The notes under the pieces: generated by a model
Told to the model about the DNA's origin: nothing
Databases searched by the model: none
What the model saw: only the letters and a program-made list of their open reading frames with translations
Program-made: the position numbers and the translations under genes
Shown: one piece after another, positions 1 through 6,298 of the stretch
Layout of the letters: each line of letters begins with the position of its first letter
How positions within the stretch are numbered: position 1 is the stretch's first letter
From: Flavobacteriaceae bacterium
GTDB taxonomy: Bacteria > Bacteroidota > Bacteroidia > Flavobacteriales > Flavobacteriaceae
Direction: 5' to 3'
Assembly: GCA_030613745.1 (NCBI GenBank)
Contig: JAUWLK010000102.1
Span: 1-8,945, forward strand
Length of the DNA: 8,945 nt

Positions 1-99
1 AACTTCTATTTCATCAGTAGTTTTTACAATTTTATCATTTGAAGTGTTACAACTTAAAAAGGTAATGAATACCATTACAAAAAAATATTGAACTTTCAT
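1..99 (-). CDS. Lipoprotein, N-terminal fragment (cut by window edge)
   Basis: The first 33 codons of a gene reading leftwards stay open to the window edge. The start ATG is the complement of 97-99 and is preceded by the A-rich leader typical of Bacteroidota. The peptide begins MKVQYFFVMVFITFLSC: a short positive start, a hydrophobic core, and a lipobox-like F-L-S with Cys at residue 17. A polar stretch (NTSNDKIVKTTDEIEV) follows, the usual tether after a lipidated cysteine. It is therefore probably exported by Sec, cleaved by signal peptidase II and anchored in a membrane. The visible part contains no functional domain, so the role is unknown. It lies on the same strand as the molybdenum enzyme operon, but 578 bases and a terminator separate them, so it is probably a separate transcription unit. 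Confidence 0.72.
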   Translation of the reverse strand, partial: MKVQYFFVMVFITFLSCNTSNDKIVKTTDEIEV

Positions 100-485
100 T
101 TTTTTAATATTTTAGTTAGATAATAATTTGATTTTTAGCTAATATAGCTTTTTTAGCCGATTTTAAAAAAAATGTTATCAATGTAGAATATTTCTTTAAA
201 ATTTTAATTGATATTTCTGAGTACATTTTCTAAAAGGCTTTTGATCTGCAAAAAGCATTAAAATAAGAATTTTTATATCATTTTTTAATTTATTATTCAT
301 TGATTATCAATACTATATATTTTATGAAATAATTTTTTATTTTTAGCCAACAATTTTATGTCTATTTTTTCGTTTTTTAAAATAGTTATCCAAAATATGA
401 GAACAAAAAATAAATTGCTAAAATTACCCTCCAAAATGAAAAAGTGAAAATTGCATTTTATTTATTAAAATATATGAAAAAGAAA
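100..485. other. AT-rich intergenic stretch without a convincing gene
   Basis: This is the left part of the 578-base gap between the lipoprotein start and the molybdenum enzyme operon. It is extremely AT-rich and contains only weak signals: a small palindrome AGCTA-ATA-TAGCT at 137-149 followed by six T on the plus strand, and an imperfect hairpin at 237-256 (GCTTTTG against CAAAAAGC with one bulged A). I found no TAnnTTTG promoter on the minus strand for the lipoprotein gene. The longest plausible reading frame, 358-447 on the plus strand (29 codons), has no supporting context. Confidence 0.6.
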
Positions 486-605
486 TTATAGATTGAAAAG
501 CTATAGCGAGGAATGCCTTGAGGGGGGCGTGATCAAACTAAAAACATTTATTTCGTATTTAAATGTTTCAACTATTGAAATTTTGCTATGGCTTTTGAAT
601 TTATA
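486..605. repeat. MITE-like or structured inverted-repeat element with TTATA flanks
   Basis: Two 16-base arms face each other: ATTGAAAAGCTATAGC (492-507) and GCTATGGCTTTTGAAT (585-600). They pair at 15 of 16 positions (14 Watson-Crick, one G-U). The sequence TTATA lies directly outside on both sides (486-490 and 601-605), as a 5-bp target duplication would. Inside are a perfect 9-bp hairpin AAACATTTA/TAAATGTTT (542-550 with 560-568) and a shorter possible stem ATGCC/GGCGT (513-517 with 526-530). That second region holds a run of six G (522-527), which stands out against the AT-rich surroundings. No protein is encoded. Either a non-autonomous mobile element or a folded RNA would fit, and the sequence alone does not decide. 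The TTATA match could be chance in such AT-rich DNA. Confidence 0.5.
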
Positions 606-612
606 CCCAACT

Positions 613-652
613 AAAAAATAATTAAGCCATTATTTAAAGGGCTTATTTTTTT
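613..652 (-). terminator. Bidirectional hairpin terminator after the molybdenum enzyme operon
   Basis: TAAGCC (623-628) pairs with GGCTTA (640-645) around an 11-base loop. Six A (613-618) lie on one side and seven T (646-652) on the other, adding further imperfect A-T pairs. On the minus strand the hairpin begins about 25 bases after the stop codon at 678 and is followed by ATTATTTTTT, so it should end the operon transcript. The layout is roughly symmetric, so it could also stop plus-strand transcripts. Confidence 0.65.
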
Positions 653-677
653 GCTTTATTTTGAGATACAATTGGTA

Positions 678-2873
678 TTATACCAAATCATAATCTTCTA
701 ATGGTAAATTTTTATATCTTTTACCAGTAACACTAAAAATTGCATTAATTATTGCTGGAGCAATAACGGGAACACCAGGTTCACCAATACCAGTAGGTAT
801 TTCTTTACTTTTTACTATTTCTATATGAATATTTGGTGTTTCGTGAATTCTTAACATTTTGTAATCATGATAATTACTTTGCTCTATTATTCCATTTTTT
901 GCAGTTATTTTTCCATAAAAAGCCAAAGACATTCCAAATATAGCAGCACCTTCTAATTGAGCTTTAACAGTATCTGTATTGACAACAGTACCGCAATCAA
1001 CAGCAGTATATATGTTATGAACTTTTAATTTATCATTAATAACAGAAACTTCAACAACAGATGCAACATAAGTATAAAAACTATAATGAACGGCAAGACC
1101 AAACCCGTGATTTTTAGGTAATTCTTTTCCCCAACCTGCATTTTTAGCTGCAATATTTAAAACTTTTTTTAATCTTGAAGTATCTAACTTATAATCATTA
1201 TCTGATGGATAAATTCGATCACTACCAATTAGATCCAATCGAAATTGTAATGGATCTTTATTTGCAGCAACTGCCAATTCATCTGCAAAGACATTTATAG
1301 AAAATCCGTGGATGATATTATAAACACTTCTTAACCAACCAATTCTTACATAAGCTTCAGCTTTACCATTTTCACAACGAATATTATCAATTTCATATGG
1401 TATATTTGTTAATCCTTGTTGAAATTCAAAACCGGCACCATGATTTACACCGGGCATAAAAGTAGATGTTATTGAAGGATATGCTGTACGATGTAACCAG
1501 CCGGTAACTTTTCCATGTTCATCTAAAGACCCTTTCATGTATTGTGCGCTAACTGCATGATAATAACTATGCTGTATATCGTCTTCTCTTGTCCAAATAA
1601 CTTGAACAGGAGCATTTATCATTTTTGAAATTGCAACGGCTTCTACTACAAAATCAGGTTTAGATTTTCTGCCAAAGCCACCACCTAAAAATGTTACATT
1701 TATTGTTACGTTATCAAGTTCGGTATCCAAATAATCACTTACTTCTTTTCTCGTACTTTGTGGTGCTTGAACCGGAGCCCAAACTTCACATTTTTCATCT
1801 TGCACATAAGCAGTTGCATTAGGTACTTCCATAGGAGAATGTACTAAATGAGGCATTTGAAATGTACTTTCAATTATTTTATTTGCTTTTTTAAAAGCTT
1901 TATTTACATTGCCATCATTTTTAATTTCTTTACCTTTTTTATGAACGTTTTTAGTTATTTTCTCCATATAGGTATCACTGGAATACACCACATTATCTCC
2001 GTAATTCCAGGTTATTTCAAGAGCTTCCTTCCCTTGTAATGCAGCCCAGGTATTATTTGCAATTACTGCAATACCACCAAGTGGCCCGAATGCTTTTTTT
2101 ATTCTTGGTATTTCAATTATATCTATAACACCATTTACTCTAATTGCTTTTTCTTTATTGAAACTTTTTACTGTACCAAAAGTAACCGGACAACGAGTTA
2201 TAGTTGCATATTTCATGTTTGGTATACTTATATCTAGACCGTATTTAGCTTTTCCTGAGGTAAAATCTTCAACATCAACACTTTTTAATCCTTTGCCTAT
2301 ATAAACAAAATCCTTGGGAGATTTTAAAGTAACATTTTTTGGAGGTTCTAATTTTGAAGCTTCTTCAACTAAATCACCATAAAATATTTTTTCTTTACTT
2401 ATTTTGTTTATTACATAATGCTTTTGAGTTTTACATTGTGATGAATCAATATTCCATTGATTAGCAGCCGCTATAACCAACATAGCTCTGGCTTTTGCAC
2501 CCATTTGGCGCATGGGTTCATAAATAGTTCTTATACTTCTTGATCCATCAGTATTTTGATTGCCGTATTTTTCATCTCCAGTAGCTTGTTTAACCGTCAC
2601 TTTGCTCCAATCAGCATCCATTTCATCTGCTATAACCGAAGTTAGTGAAGTACGAACCCCCTGCCCCATTTCTGAACGAGAAGCAATTAATATTAAATCA
2701 CCATTGGATTTTAGTTGTACAAATAAATTAGGATTAAAACCATTCAGGTTATCAATAGATTTTAATATTTCATTTTTTGAACTTGGCACATTACAAGCTA
2801 ATACTAATCCTCCTGATGCCAGACTGATACTTTTAATAAAGCTTCTACGACTGAGGTTATTATGTTTTTGCAT
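678..2873 (-). CDS. Tat-exported molybdopterin-binding subunit of a xanthine dehydrogenase family enzyme (IorB-like)
   Basis: This 731-residue protein is the large catalytic subunit of a molybdenum hydroxylase of the isoquinoline 1-oxidoreductase beta / aldehyde oxidase type, and its length is normal for that form. It should bind a molybdopterin cofactor and hydroxylate an aldehyde or N-heterocycle using water. Residues 8-14 (SRRSFIK) are a twin-arginine signal. LVLAC, ending at Cys27, looks like a lipobox, so it may be a Tat-exported lipoprotein facing the periplasm. Cofactor motifs are MGQGVR (69-73), FLGGGFGRKS (395-404) and GIGEPGVP (695-702), whose Glu698 fits the catalytic base. The gene starts 11 bases after the [2Fe-2S] subunit stop, with a run of A before the ATG, so the two form one operon. 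The fold and class are clear. The substrate is not, and xanthine itself is unlikely for this subfamily. Confidence 0.93.
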   Translation of the reverse strand: MQKHNNLSRRSFIKSISLASGGLVLACNVPSSKNEILKSIDNLNGFNPNLFVQLKSNGDLILIASRSEMGQGVRTSLTSVIADEMDADWSKVTVKQATGDEKYGNQNTDGSRSIRTIYEPMRQMGAKARAMLVIAAANQWNIDSSQCKTQKHYVINKISKEKIFYGDLVEEASKLEPPKNVTLKSPKDFVYIGKGLKSVDVEDFTSGKAKYGLDISIPNMKYATITRCPVTFGTVKSFNKEKAIRVNGVIDIIEIPRIKKAFGPLGGIAVIANNTWAALQGKEALEITWNYGDNVVYSSDTYMEKITKNVHKKGKEIKNDGNVNKAFKKANKIIESTFQMPHLVHSPMEVPNATAYVQDEKCEVWAPVQAPQSTRKEVSDYLDTELDNVTINVTFLGGGFGRKSKPDFVVEAVAISKMINAPVQVIWTREDDIQHSYYHAVSAQYMKGSLDEHGKVTGWLHRTAYPSITSTFMPGVNHGAGFEFQQGLTNIPYEIDNIRCENGKAEAYVRIGWLRSVYNIIHGFSINVFADELAVAANKDPLQFRLDLIGSDRIYPSDNDYKLDTSRLKKVLNIAAKNAGWGKELPKNHGFGLAVHYSFYTYVASVVEVSVINDKLKVHNIYTAVDCGTVVNTDTVKAQLEGAAIFGMSLAFYGKITAKNGIIEQSNYHDYKMLRIHETPNIHIEIVKSKEIPTGIGEPGVPVIAPAIINAIFSVTGKRYKNLPLEDYDLV

Positions 2874-2884
2874 TTTTTTTAGAA

Positions 2885-3343
2885 TTAAACTTCATTATTT
2901 AAATCAGCAGCTTTATGGATTGCTTTTTTAATTCTGGTATATGTTCCGCATCGGCAAATATTTCCACTCATAGCGGTATTAATATCATCATCAGTTGGTA
3001 TTGGATTATCATTTAATAAAGCTAAAGCAGAAACAAGTTGACCTGGTTGACAATAACCACATTGAGGTACATTCAAATCTTGCCATGCTTGTTGTAAATG
3101 CTTATTTTCATTTTCAACACCTTCAATAGTAATAATATTTTTACCTTCTGCAAGTGAAATTGGAGTAATACAAGACCTTATCAAATTACCATCAAGTAAG
3201 ACATTACAAGAGCCACAAACTCCTTTACCACAGCCATATTTTGTTCCGGTTAAACCGATGACATCTCTAATTACCCATAAAATAGGCATTTCTGAAGCTA
3301 CATCAATTTCATATTTTTTATTATTGATTGATAGTTTGATCAT
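2885..3343 (-). CDS. [2Fe-2S] iron-sulfur subunit of the molybdenum hydroxylase (IorA-like)
   Basis: This 152-residue small subunit passes electrons from the molybdenum centre to an outside acceptor. The N-terminal plant-ferredoxin domain carries Cys38, Cys43, Cys46 and Cys58 (GCGKGVCGSC motif). The C-terminal [2Fe-2S]-binding helical domain carries Cys95, Cys98, Cys130 and Cys132 (CGYC and CRC motifs). All eight ligands are present. I chose the ATG at 3343 because MIKLSINNKKYEID matches the usual start of the family and gives its usual length. An in-frame ATG at 3373 would add ten residues (MLTLQIKQFL) and has a better A-rich leader, so it remains possible. The protein has no signal peptide and presumably folds with the Tat-bearing large subunit and is exported with it. 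It lies directly upstream of that subunit. No FAD subunit gene is nearby, as is usual for the two-subunit IorAB type. Confidence 0.93.
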   Translation of the reverse strand: MIKLSINNKKYEIDVASEMPILWVIRDVIGLTGTKYGCGKGVCGSCNVLLDGNLIRSCITPISLAEGKNIITIEGVENENKHLQQAWQDLNVPQCGYCQPGQLVSALALLNDNPIPTDDDINTAMSGNICRCGTYTRIKKAIHKAADLNNEV

Positions 3344-3357
3344 TAAAAATTGTTTAA

Positions 3358-3388
3358 TTTGTAAAGTTAGCATTTTTAATTAATTTTG
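3358..3388 (+). promoter_or_regulatory. Bacteroidota-type promoter for the secreted Spy-like gene
   Basis: TTTG at 3358-3361 and TAATTTTG at 3381-3388 are separated by 19 bp. This matches the known Bacteroidota consensus TTTG, about 19-21 bp, TAnnTTTG. Transcription would start near 3393-3396, giving a leader of about 50 bases before the ATG at 3446. The -33 box lies just upstream of the preferred start (3343) of the divergent iron-sulfur subunit gene. Confidence 0.6.
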
Positions 3389-3430
3389 CTAAAAGCTAAA
3401 ATATAGCGTTTAAATTATTTTAACATTAAT

Positions 3431-3438
3431 CAAATCTA
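3431..3438 (-). promoter_or_regulatory. Possible -7 box for the molybdenum enzyme operon
   Basis: Read on the minus strand, 3438 to 3431 is TAGATTTG, a full match to the Bacteroidota -7 element TAnnTTTG. It lies 58 to 95 bases upstream of the two possible starts of the iron-sulfur subunit gene. No good TTTG -33 box is found at the expected distance (the sequence there reads GTGT), so this is tentative. If real, the two divergent promoters overlap within the same short gap. Confidence 0.35.
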
Positions 3439-3445
3439 AAACATT

Positions 3446-3913
3446 ATGAAAAAAATCACACTTTTAATTGTAACCTTTTTATTTGTTACCATAGGTTATA
3501 CCCAATCATCATATCAAGATGAAGTTCAACTTATTCAATCTTTATATGGAATGCAGAAAAAAGAATTAGTTTCTCAGTTTGTAGAAATAAATGATTCTCA
3601 ATCAACAGCTTTTTGGGCTTTATACGATGAATATGAGGTAAAACGTAAAGAATTAGGTAAGAAAAAATTTGAATTGATCTTTAACTATGTTAACGATTAT
3701 GGTCAAATAAATGCAGGAGACGCAGCAATGTTTATGAAAGAAGTTATTCCATTACGTAAAAAATCAGATCAATTAGTTGATAATTATTATAATAAAATAA
3801 AGAATAAAACAGATCCAGTAGTTGCAGTACAATTTTATCAAATTGAAAATTATTTATCTGATATAGTTCGTTTGGAGTTATTAGAAGAATTATATATTAC
3901 AAAAGAAAAATAG
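3446..3913 (+). CDS. Secreted helical protein, Spy/CpxP-like family
   Basis: This 155-residue protein begins with a Sec signal peptide (MKKITLLIVTFLFVTIGYTQ, cleavage near residue 19-20), so the mature protein is periplasmic or secreted. The rest is charged and strongly helical, with no cysteine. Residues 54-68 (a TAFWALYDEYEVKRK stretch) and 130-137 (FYQIENYL) resemble a group of periplasmic helical proteins related to Spy/CpxP, which in other bacteria act as small chaperones or envelope-stress sensors. That resemblance comes from pattern memory, not a search, so the function is inferred. It has its own promoter (3358-3388) and is followed 24 bases after its stop by a strong terminator, so it is probably transcribed alone. 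It is divergent from the molybdenum enzyme operon. Confidence 0.82.
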   Translation: MKKITLLIVTFLFVTIGYTQSSYQDEVQLIQSLYGMQKKELVSQFVEINDSQSTAFWALYDEYEVKRKELGKKKFELIFNYVNDYGQINAGDAAMFMKEVIPLRKKSDQLVDNYYNKIKNKTDPVVAVQFYQIENYLSDIVRLELLEELYITKEK

Positions 3914-3936
3914 TTAATTCTTATTCATTATAAATT

Positions 3937-3973
3937 AATGTCACATTTAATTAATATTAATTGTGGCATTTTT
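3937..3973 (+). terminator. Rho-independent terminator after the Spy-like gene
   Basis: AATGTCACA (3937-3945) pairs with TGTGGCATT (3962-3970), nine pairs including one G-U. The top of the hairpin adds five more A-T pairs (3947-3951 with 3956-3960) around a TAAT loop. A run of five T (3969-3973) follows. It starts 24 bases after the stop codon at 3913 and 21 bases before the next gene. Confidence 0.75.
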
Positions 3974-3993
3974 ATTAAAATTTAATCATAATC

Positions 3994-4605
3994 ATGAAAA
4001 ATATACTTAGCTTAAGTGTTTTATTAATTCTGGTATCATTATCTGGATTTGCTCAAAAAATAGAAATTGCCCCTCAATATGGTTACCAAATAGGTTCGAA
4101 ATATAATTTTTATGGAGGCTATATAAAACTAACCGATTCAGATCAATACGGTTTCTCGGTTAGCATTCCTATGAATAGTGACGTACAAGCAGAATTTTTT
4201 TGGGTACAACAAAATGCAGTTGTTAAAGTTAGAGATATTATTGAATATCCAGAGCCAACTGAATTAACTGAAGTTAGGGTAAATCATTATCAGTTTGCTG
4301 CTATTCATACTTTTGGTGATAGTGATGAAGTTGTGCCATTTTTTGGAATGTCTGCAGGCTGGTCGACTTTTAATCCAAAAGAAAAAACTTATAATTCTAC
4401 AACTAAATTTACTTTAGGAATAACCGGAGGTATCAAATATTTCTTTTCTGATCATATTGGTTTTAGATTACAAACTCAATTATTAATGCCTATTGATTGG
4501 GGAGGAGTTTATTATAGTTCTGGAGGAGGATCAGGAGTAAATGTTGGCGGTACCATATTGCAATTAAATTTTAGTGGAGGACTTATTTTTGCCTTTGGAA
4601 AGTAA
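3994..4605 (+). CDS. Small outer-membrane beta-barrel protein
   Basis: This 203-residue protein has a Sec signal peptide ending GFA-Q at about residue 20. The mature part is a series of alternating, aromatic-rich short strands with polar turns (for example KYNFYGGYIKLTD, HQFAAIHTFG-like stretches, TKFTLGITGGIKYFF, ILQLNFSGGLIFAFG). Glycine- and serine-rich turns (SSGGGSG near 177) and a final strand at the C terminus complete the picture. This is the pattern of small outer-membrane beta-barrels of the OMP_b-brl type, commonly eight-stranded. No catalytic motif is visible, and its cargo or partner is unknown. It starts 21 bases after a terminator hairpin, and I see no TAnnTTTG promoter in the gap, so its expression may depend on a weak promoter or read-through. 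Confidence 0.8.
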   Translation: MKNILSLSVLLILVSLSGFAQKIEIAPQYGYQIGSKYNFYGGYIKLTDSDQYGFSVSIPMNSDVQAEFFWVQQNAVVKVRDIIEYPEPTELTEVRVNHYQFAAIHTFGDSDEVVPFFGMSAGWSTFNPKEKTYNSTTKFTLGITGGIKYFFSDHIGFRLQTQLLMPIDWGGVYYSSGGGSGVNVGGTILQLNFSGGLIFAFGK

Positions 4606-4698
4606 ACTTTTCTATACTTCGCTTATTAAAATACCTCACTTAGTTATATAGTGAAATATTTTGTTTAACTTTAATTTTAAACTTTAACAATAATACTT

Positions 4699-6225
4699 AT
4701 GAAAAAAATGAAACTATTCAATTTACTGATGGCTCTTATTGTGGTGACCTCAGTATTTGCACAAAAAAAACCAAACATCCTAGTAATTTGGGGTGATGAT
4801 ATCGGGCAATCAAACGTTAGTGCCTACACCCACGGTTTAGTAGGTTACCAAACACCTAATATTGACCGTGTTGCTAATGAAGGAATGCTATTTACTGATT
4901 ATTATTCAGAACAATCTTGTACTGCCGGTCGATCGTCCTTTATTTTAGGCCAAAGCGTATTGCGAACAGGTTTGAGTAAAGTGGGTATGCCTGGTGCAAA
5001 AGATGGAATTAATAAAAAAGATCCTACGATTGCAGAATTGTTAAAACCATTAGGATACGTAACTGGTCAATTTGGTAAAAATCACTTAGGCGATAGAGAC
5101 GAACATTTACCAACCAATCACGGATTTGATGAGTTTTTTGGAAATCTTTACCATTTAAATGCAGAAGAAGAACCTGAATTACCTGATTATCCAAATCCTA
5201 AAGATTATCCAAATTTTGCCAAAAATTTTGGACCAAGAGGTGTGATTCATTCTTATGCGAATGGTAAAATTGAAGATACCGGGCCATTGACAAAAAAAAG
5301 AATGGAAACAGTAGATGATGAAACATCTGATGCTGCAGTAAAATTTATTAGAAATGCAGTTAAATCTGGAAAACCATTTTTTGTTTGGTGGAATGGAACA
5401 AGAATGCATTTTAGAACCCATGTAAAGGAAGAGCTTAGAGGTATTTCAGGTCAAAATGAATATGGAGATGGTATGGTGGAACACGATATGCATGTAGGTA
5501 AATTATTAGATCTATTAGATGAATTAGGTGTAACTGATAATACCATTGTGCAATATGGCACCGATAATGGTCCGCATAAAAACACCTGGCCTGATGCTGG
5601 AGTTAATCCTTTTAGAGGAGAAAAAAACACGAACTGGGAAGGTGGTTGGAGAACTCCTTCTATGATTCGCTGGCCGGGTCATATCAAAGCAGGATCTATA
5701 TCTAACGAAATTATGTCGGGAATGGATTGGATGCCTACATTTTTAGCTGCTGCAGGTAATACAAGTGTTAAAAATGATCTATTAAAAGGATATAAAGGAT
5801 TTAAAGTACATTTGGATGGCTATAACTTTTTACCTTTTTTAACAGGCAAAGAAAAGAAAGGGCCTAGAGAAGAGCTGTTTTACTTCTCTGATGATGGTGA
5901 ACTAATGGCATTACGTTATAATGACTGGAAAGTTGTTTTTATGATGCAAACATCAACCGGAACTATGGATACTTGGTCAAATCCGCTAGTTACCACAAGA
6001 GTACCTTGGCTTTATAATTTAAGAAGAGATCCTTATGAGTTTGCAACTATTACTTCCAATACCTATTGGGACTGGTATCTAGACCATGTATTTTTATTGT
6101 TGCCAGCGGCTGAATATGTTGGAAATTTTATTGCTACTTTTAAAGAATATCCTCCACGTATGAAAGCTGCAAGTTTTAATTTAGGAGATACAATGGATGC
6201 ATTAAAGACACCAACAAATAATTAA
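4699..6225 (+). CDS. Secreted type I sulfatase (arylsulfatase family)
   Basis: This 508-residue enzyme should hydrolyse sulfate esters. It has a Sec signal peptide (cleavage after VFA, residue 21), so it works in the periplasm or at the cell surface. The alkaline phosphatase-superfamily core is complete: metal ligands Asp33-Asp34 (GDDIG) and Asp289-Asn290 (TDNGPH), the formylglycine motif C74-T-A-G-R78, and active-site Lys127 and His129 (GKNHLGD), His237 (RMHFR) and Lys309 (RGEKNTNWEGGWRTP). Cys74 must be converted to formylglycine by a maturase (FGE or anSME), and neither is encoded here. The motif has Ala where most sulfatases have Pro (C-x-P-x-R), a tolerated variant. A strong terminator follows the stop. 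The substrate is unknown: no carbohydrate-uptake SusCD pair or glycoside hydrolase lies in the window to suggest a polysaccharide. Confidence 0.93.
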   Translation: MKKMKLFNLLMALIVVTSVFAQKKPNILVIWGDDIGQSNVSAYTHGLVGYQTPNIDRVANEGMLFTDYYSEQSCTAGRSSFILGQSVLRTGLSKVGMPGAKDGINKKDPTIAELLKPLGYVTGQFGKNHLGDRDEHLPTNHGFDEFFGNLYHLNAEEEPELPDYPNPKDYPNFAKNFGPRGVIHSYANGKIEDTGPLTKKRMETVDDETSDAAVKFIRNAVKSGKPFFVWWNGTRMHFRTHVKEELRGISGQNEYGDGMVEHDMHVGKLLDLLDELGVTDNTIVQYGTDNGPHKNTWPDAGVNPFRGEKNTNWEGGWRTPSMIRWPGHIKAGSISNEIMSGMDWMPTFLAAAGNTSVKNDLLKGYKGFKVHLDGYNFLPFLTGKEKKGPREELFYFSDDGELMALRYNDWKVVFMMQTSTGTMDTWSNPLVTTRVPWLYNLRRDPYEFATITSNTYWDWYLDHVFLLLPAAEYVGNFIATFKEYPPRMKAASFNLGDTMDALKTPTNN

Positions 6226-6237
6226 ACAAATAATTTA

Positions 6238-6277
6238 ATAGAAAAAAGACCAAGGTTTTACTTGGTCTTTTTTCTAT
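6238..6277 (+). terminator. Perfect 17-bp terminator hairpin between the sulfatase and HAD genes
   Basis: ATAGAAAAAAGACCAAG (6238-6254) and CTTGGTCTTTTTTCTAT (6261-6277) are exact inverse complements around a six-base loop (GTTTTA). The GACCAAG core is flanked by six A on one arm and six T on the other, so it can end transcription in both directions. It begins 12 bases after the sulfatase stop and ends 21 bases before the HAD gene start. Confidence 0.9.
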
Positions 6278-6298
6278 AAATTTAAACCTAAAAGCATA

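Noticed and set aside
137..154. Mini hairpin AGCTA-ATA-TAGCT followed by six T, like a terminator on the plus strand
   Set aside because: The stem is only five pairs, mostly A-T, and no plus-strand gene lies upstream to be terminated.
358..447. Small plus-strand reading frame of 29 codons, with a hydrophobic start and a very basic end
   Set aside because: Its composition is what AT-rich noncoding DNA gives (Phe, Ile, Lys, Asn), it has no promoter or clear leader, and nothing nearby supports a toxin-antitoxin pair.
1848..2039. Open frame on the plus strand inside the molybdopterin subunit gene, with similar ones at 2560-2931, 5179-5421, 6937-7158, 8106-8294, 8492-8791 and 8695-8916
   Set aside because: All lie opposite well-supported genes with conserved motifs and show no domain or leader of their own; they are shadows.
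4636..4654. TCACT/AGTGA hairpin after the beta-barrel gene as a terminator
   Set aside because: It has only five pairs and is followed by AATATTTTG rather than a proper T run; too weak to claim.
4660..4698. ATATTTTG before the sulfatase gene as a -7 promoter box
   Set aside because: The TA is one base too close to TTTG and there is no TTTG box at the expected distance upstream.
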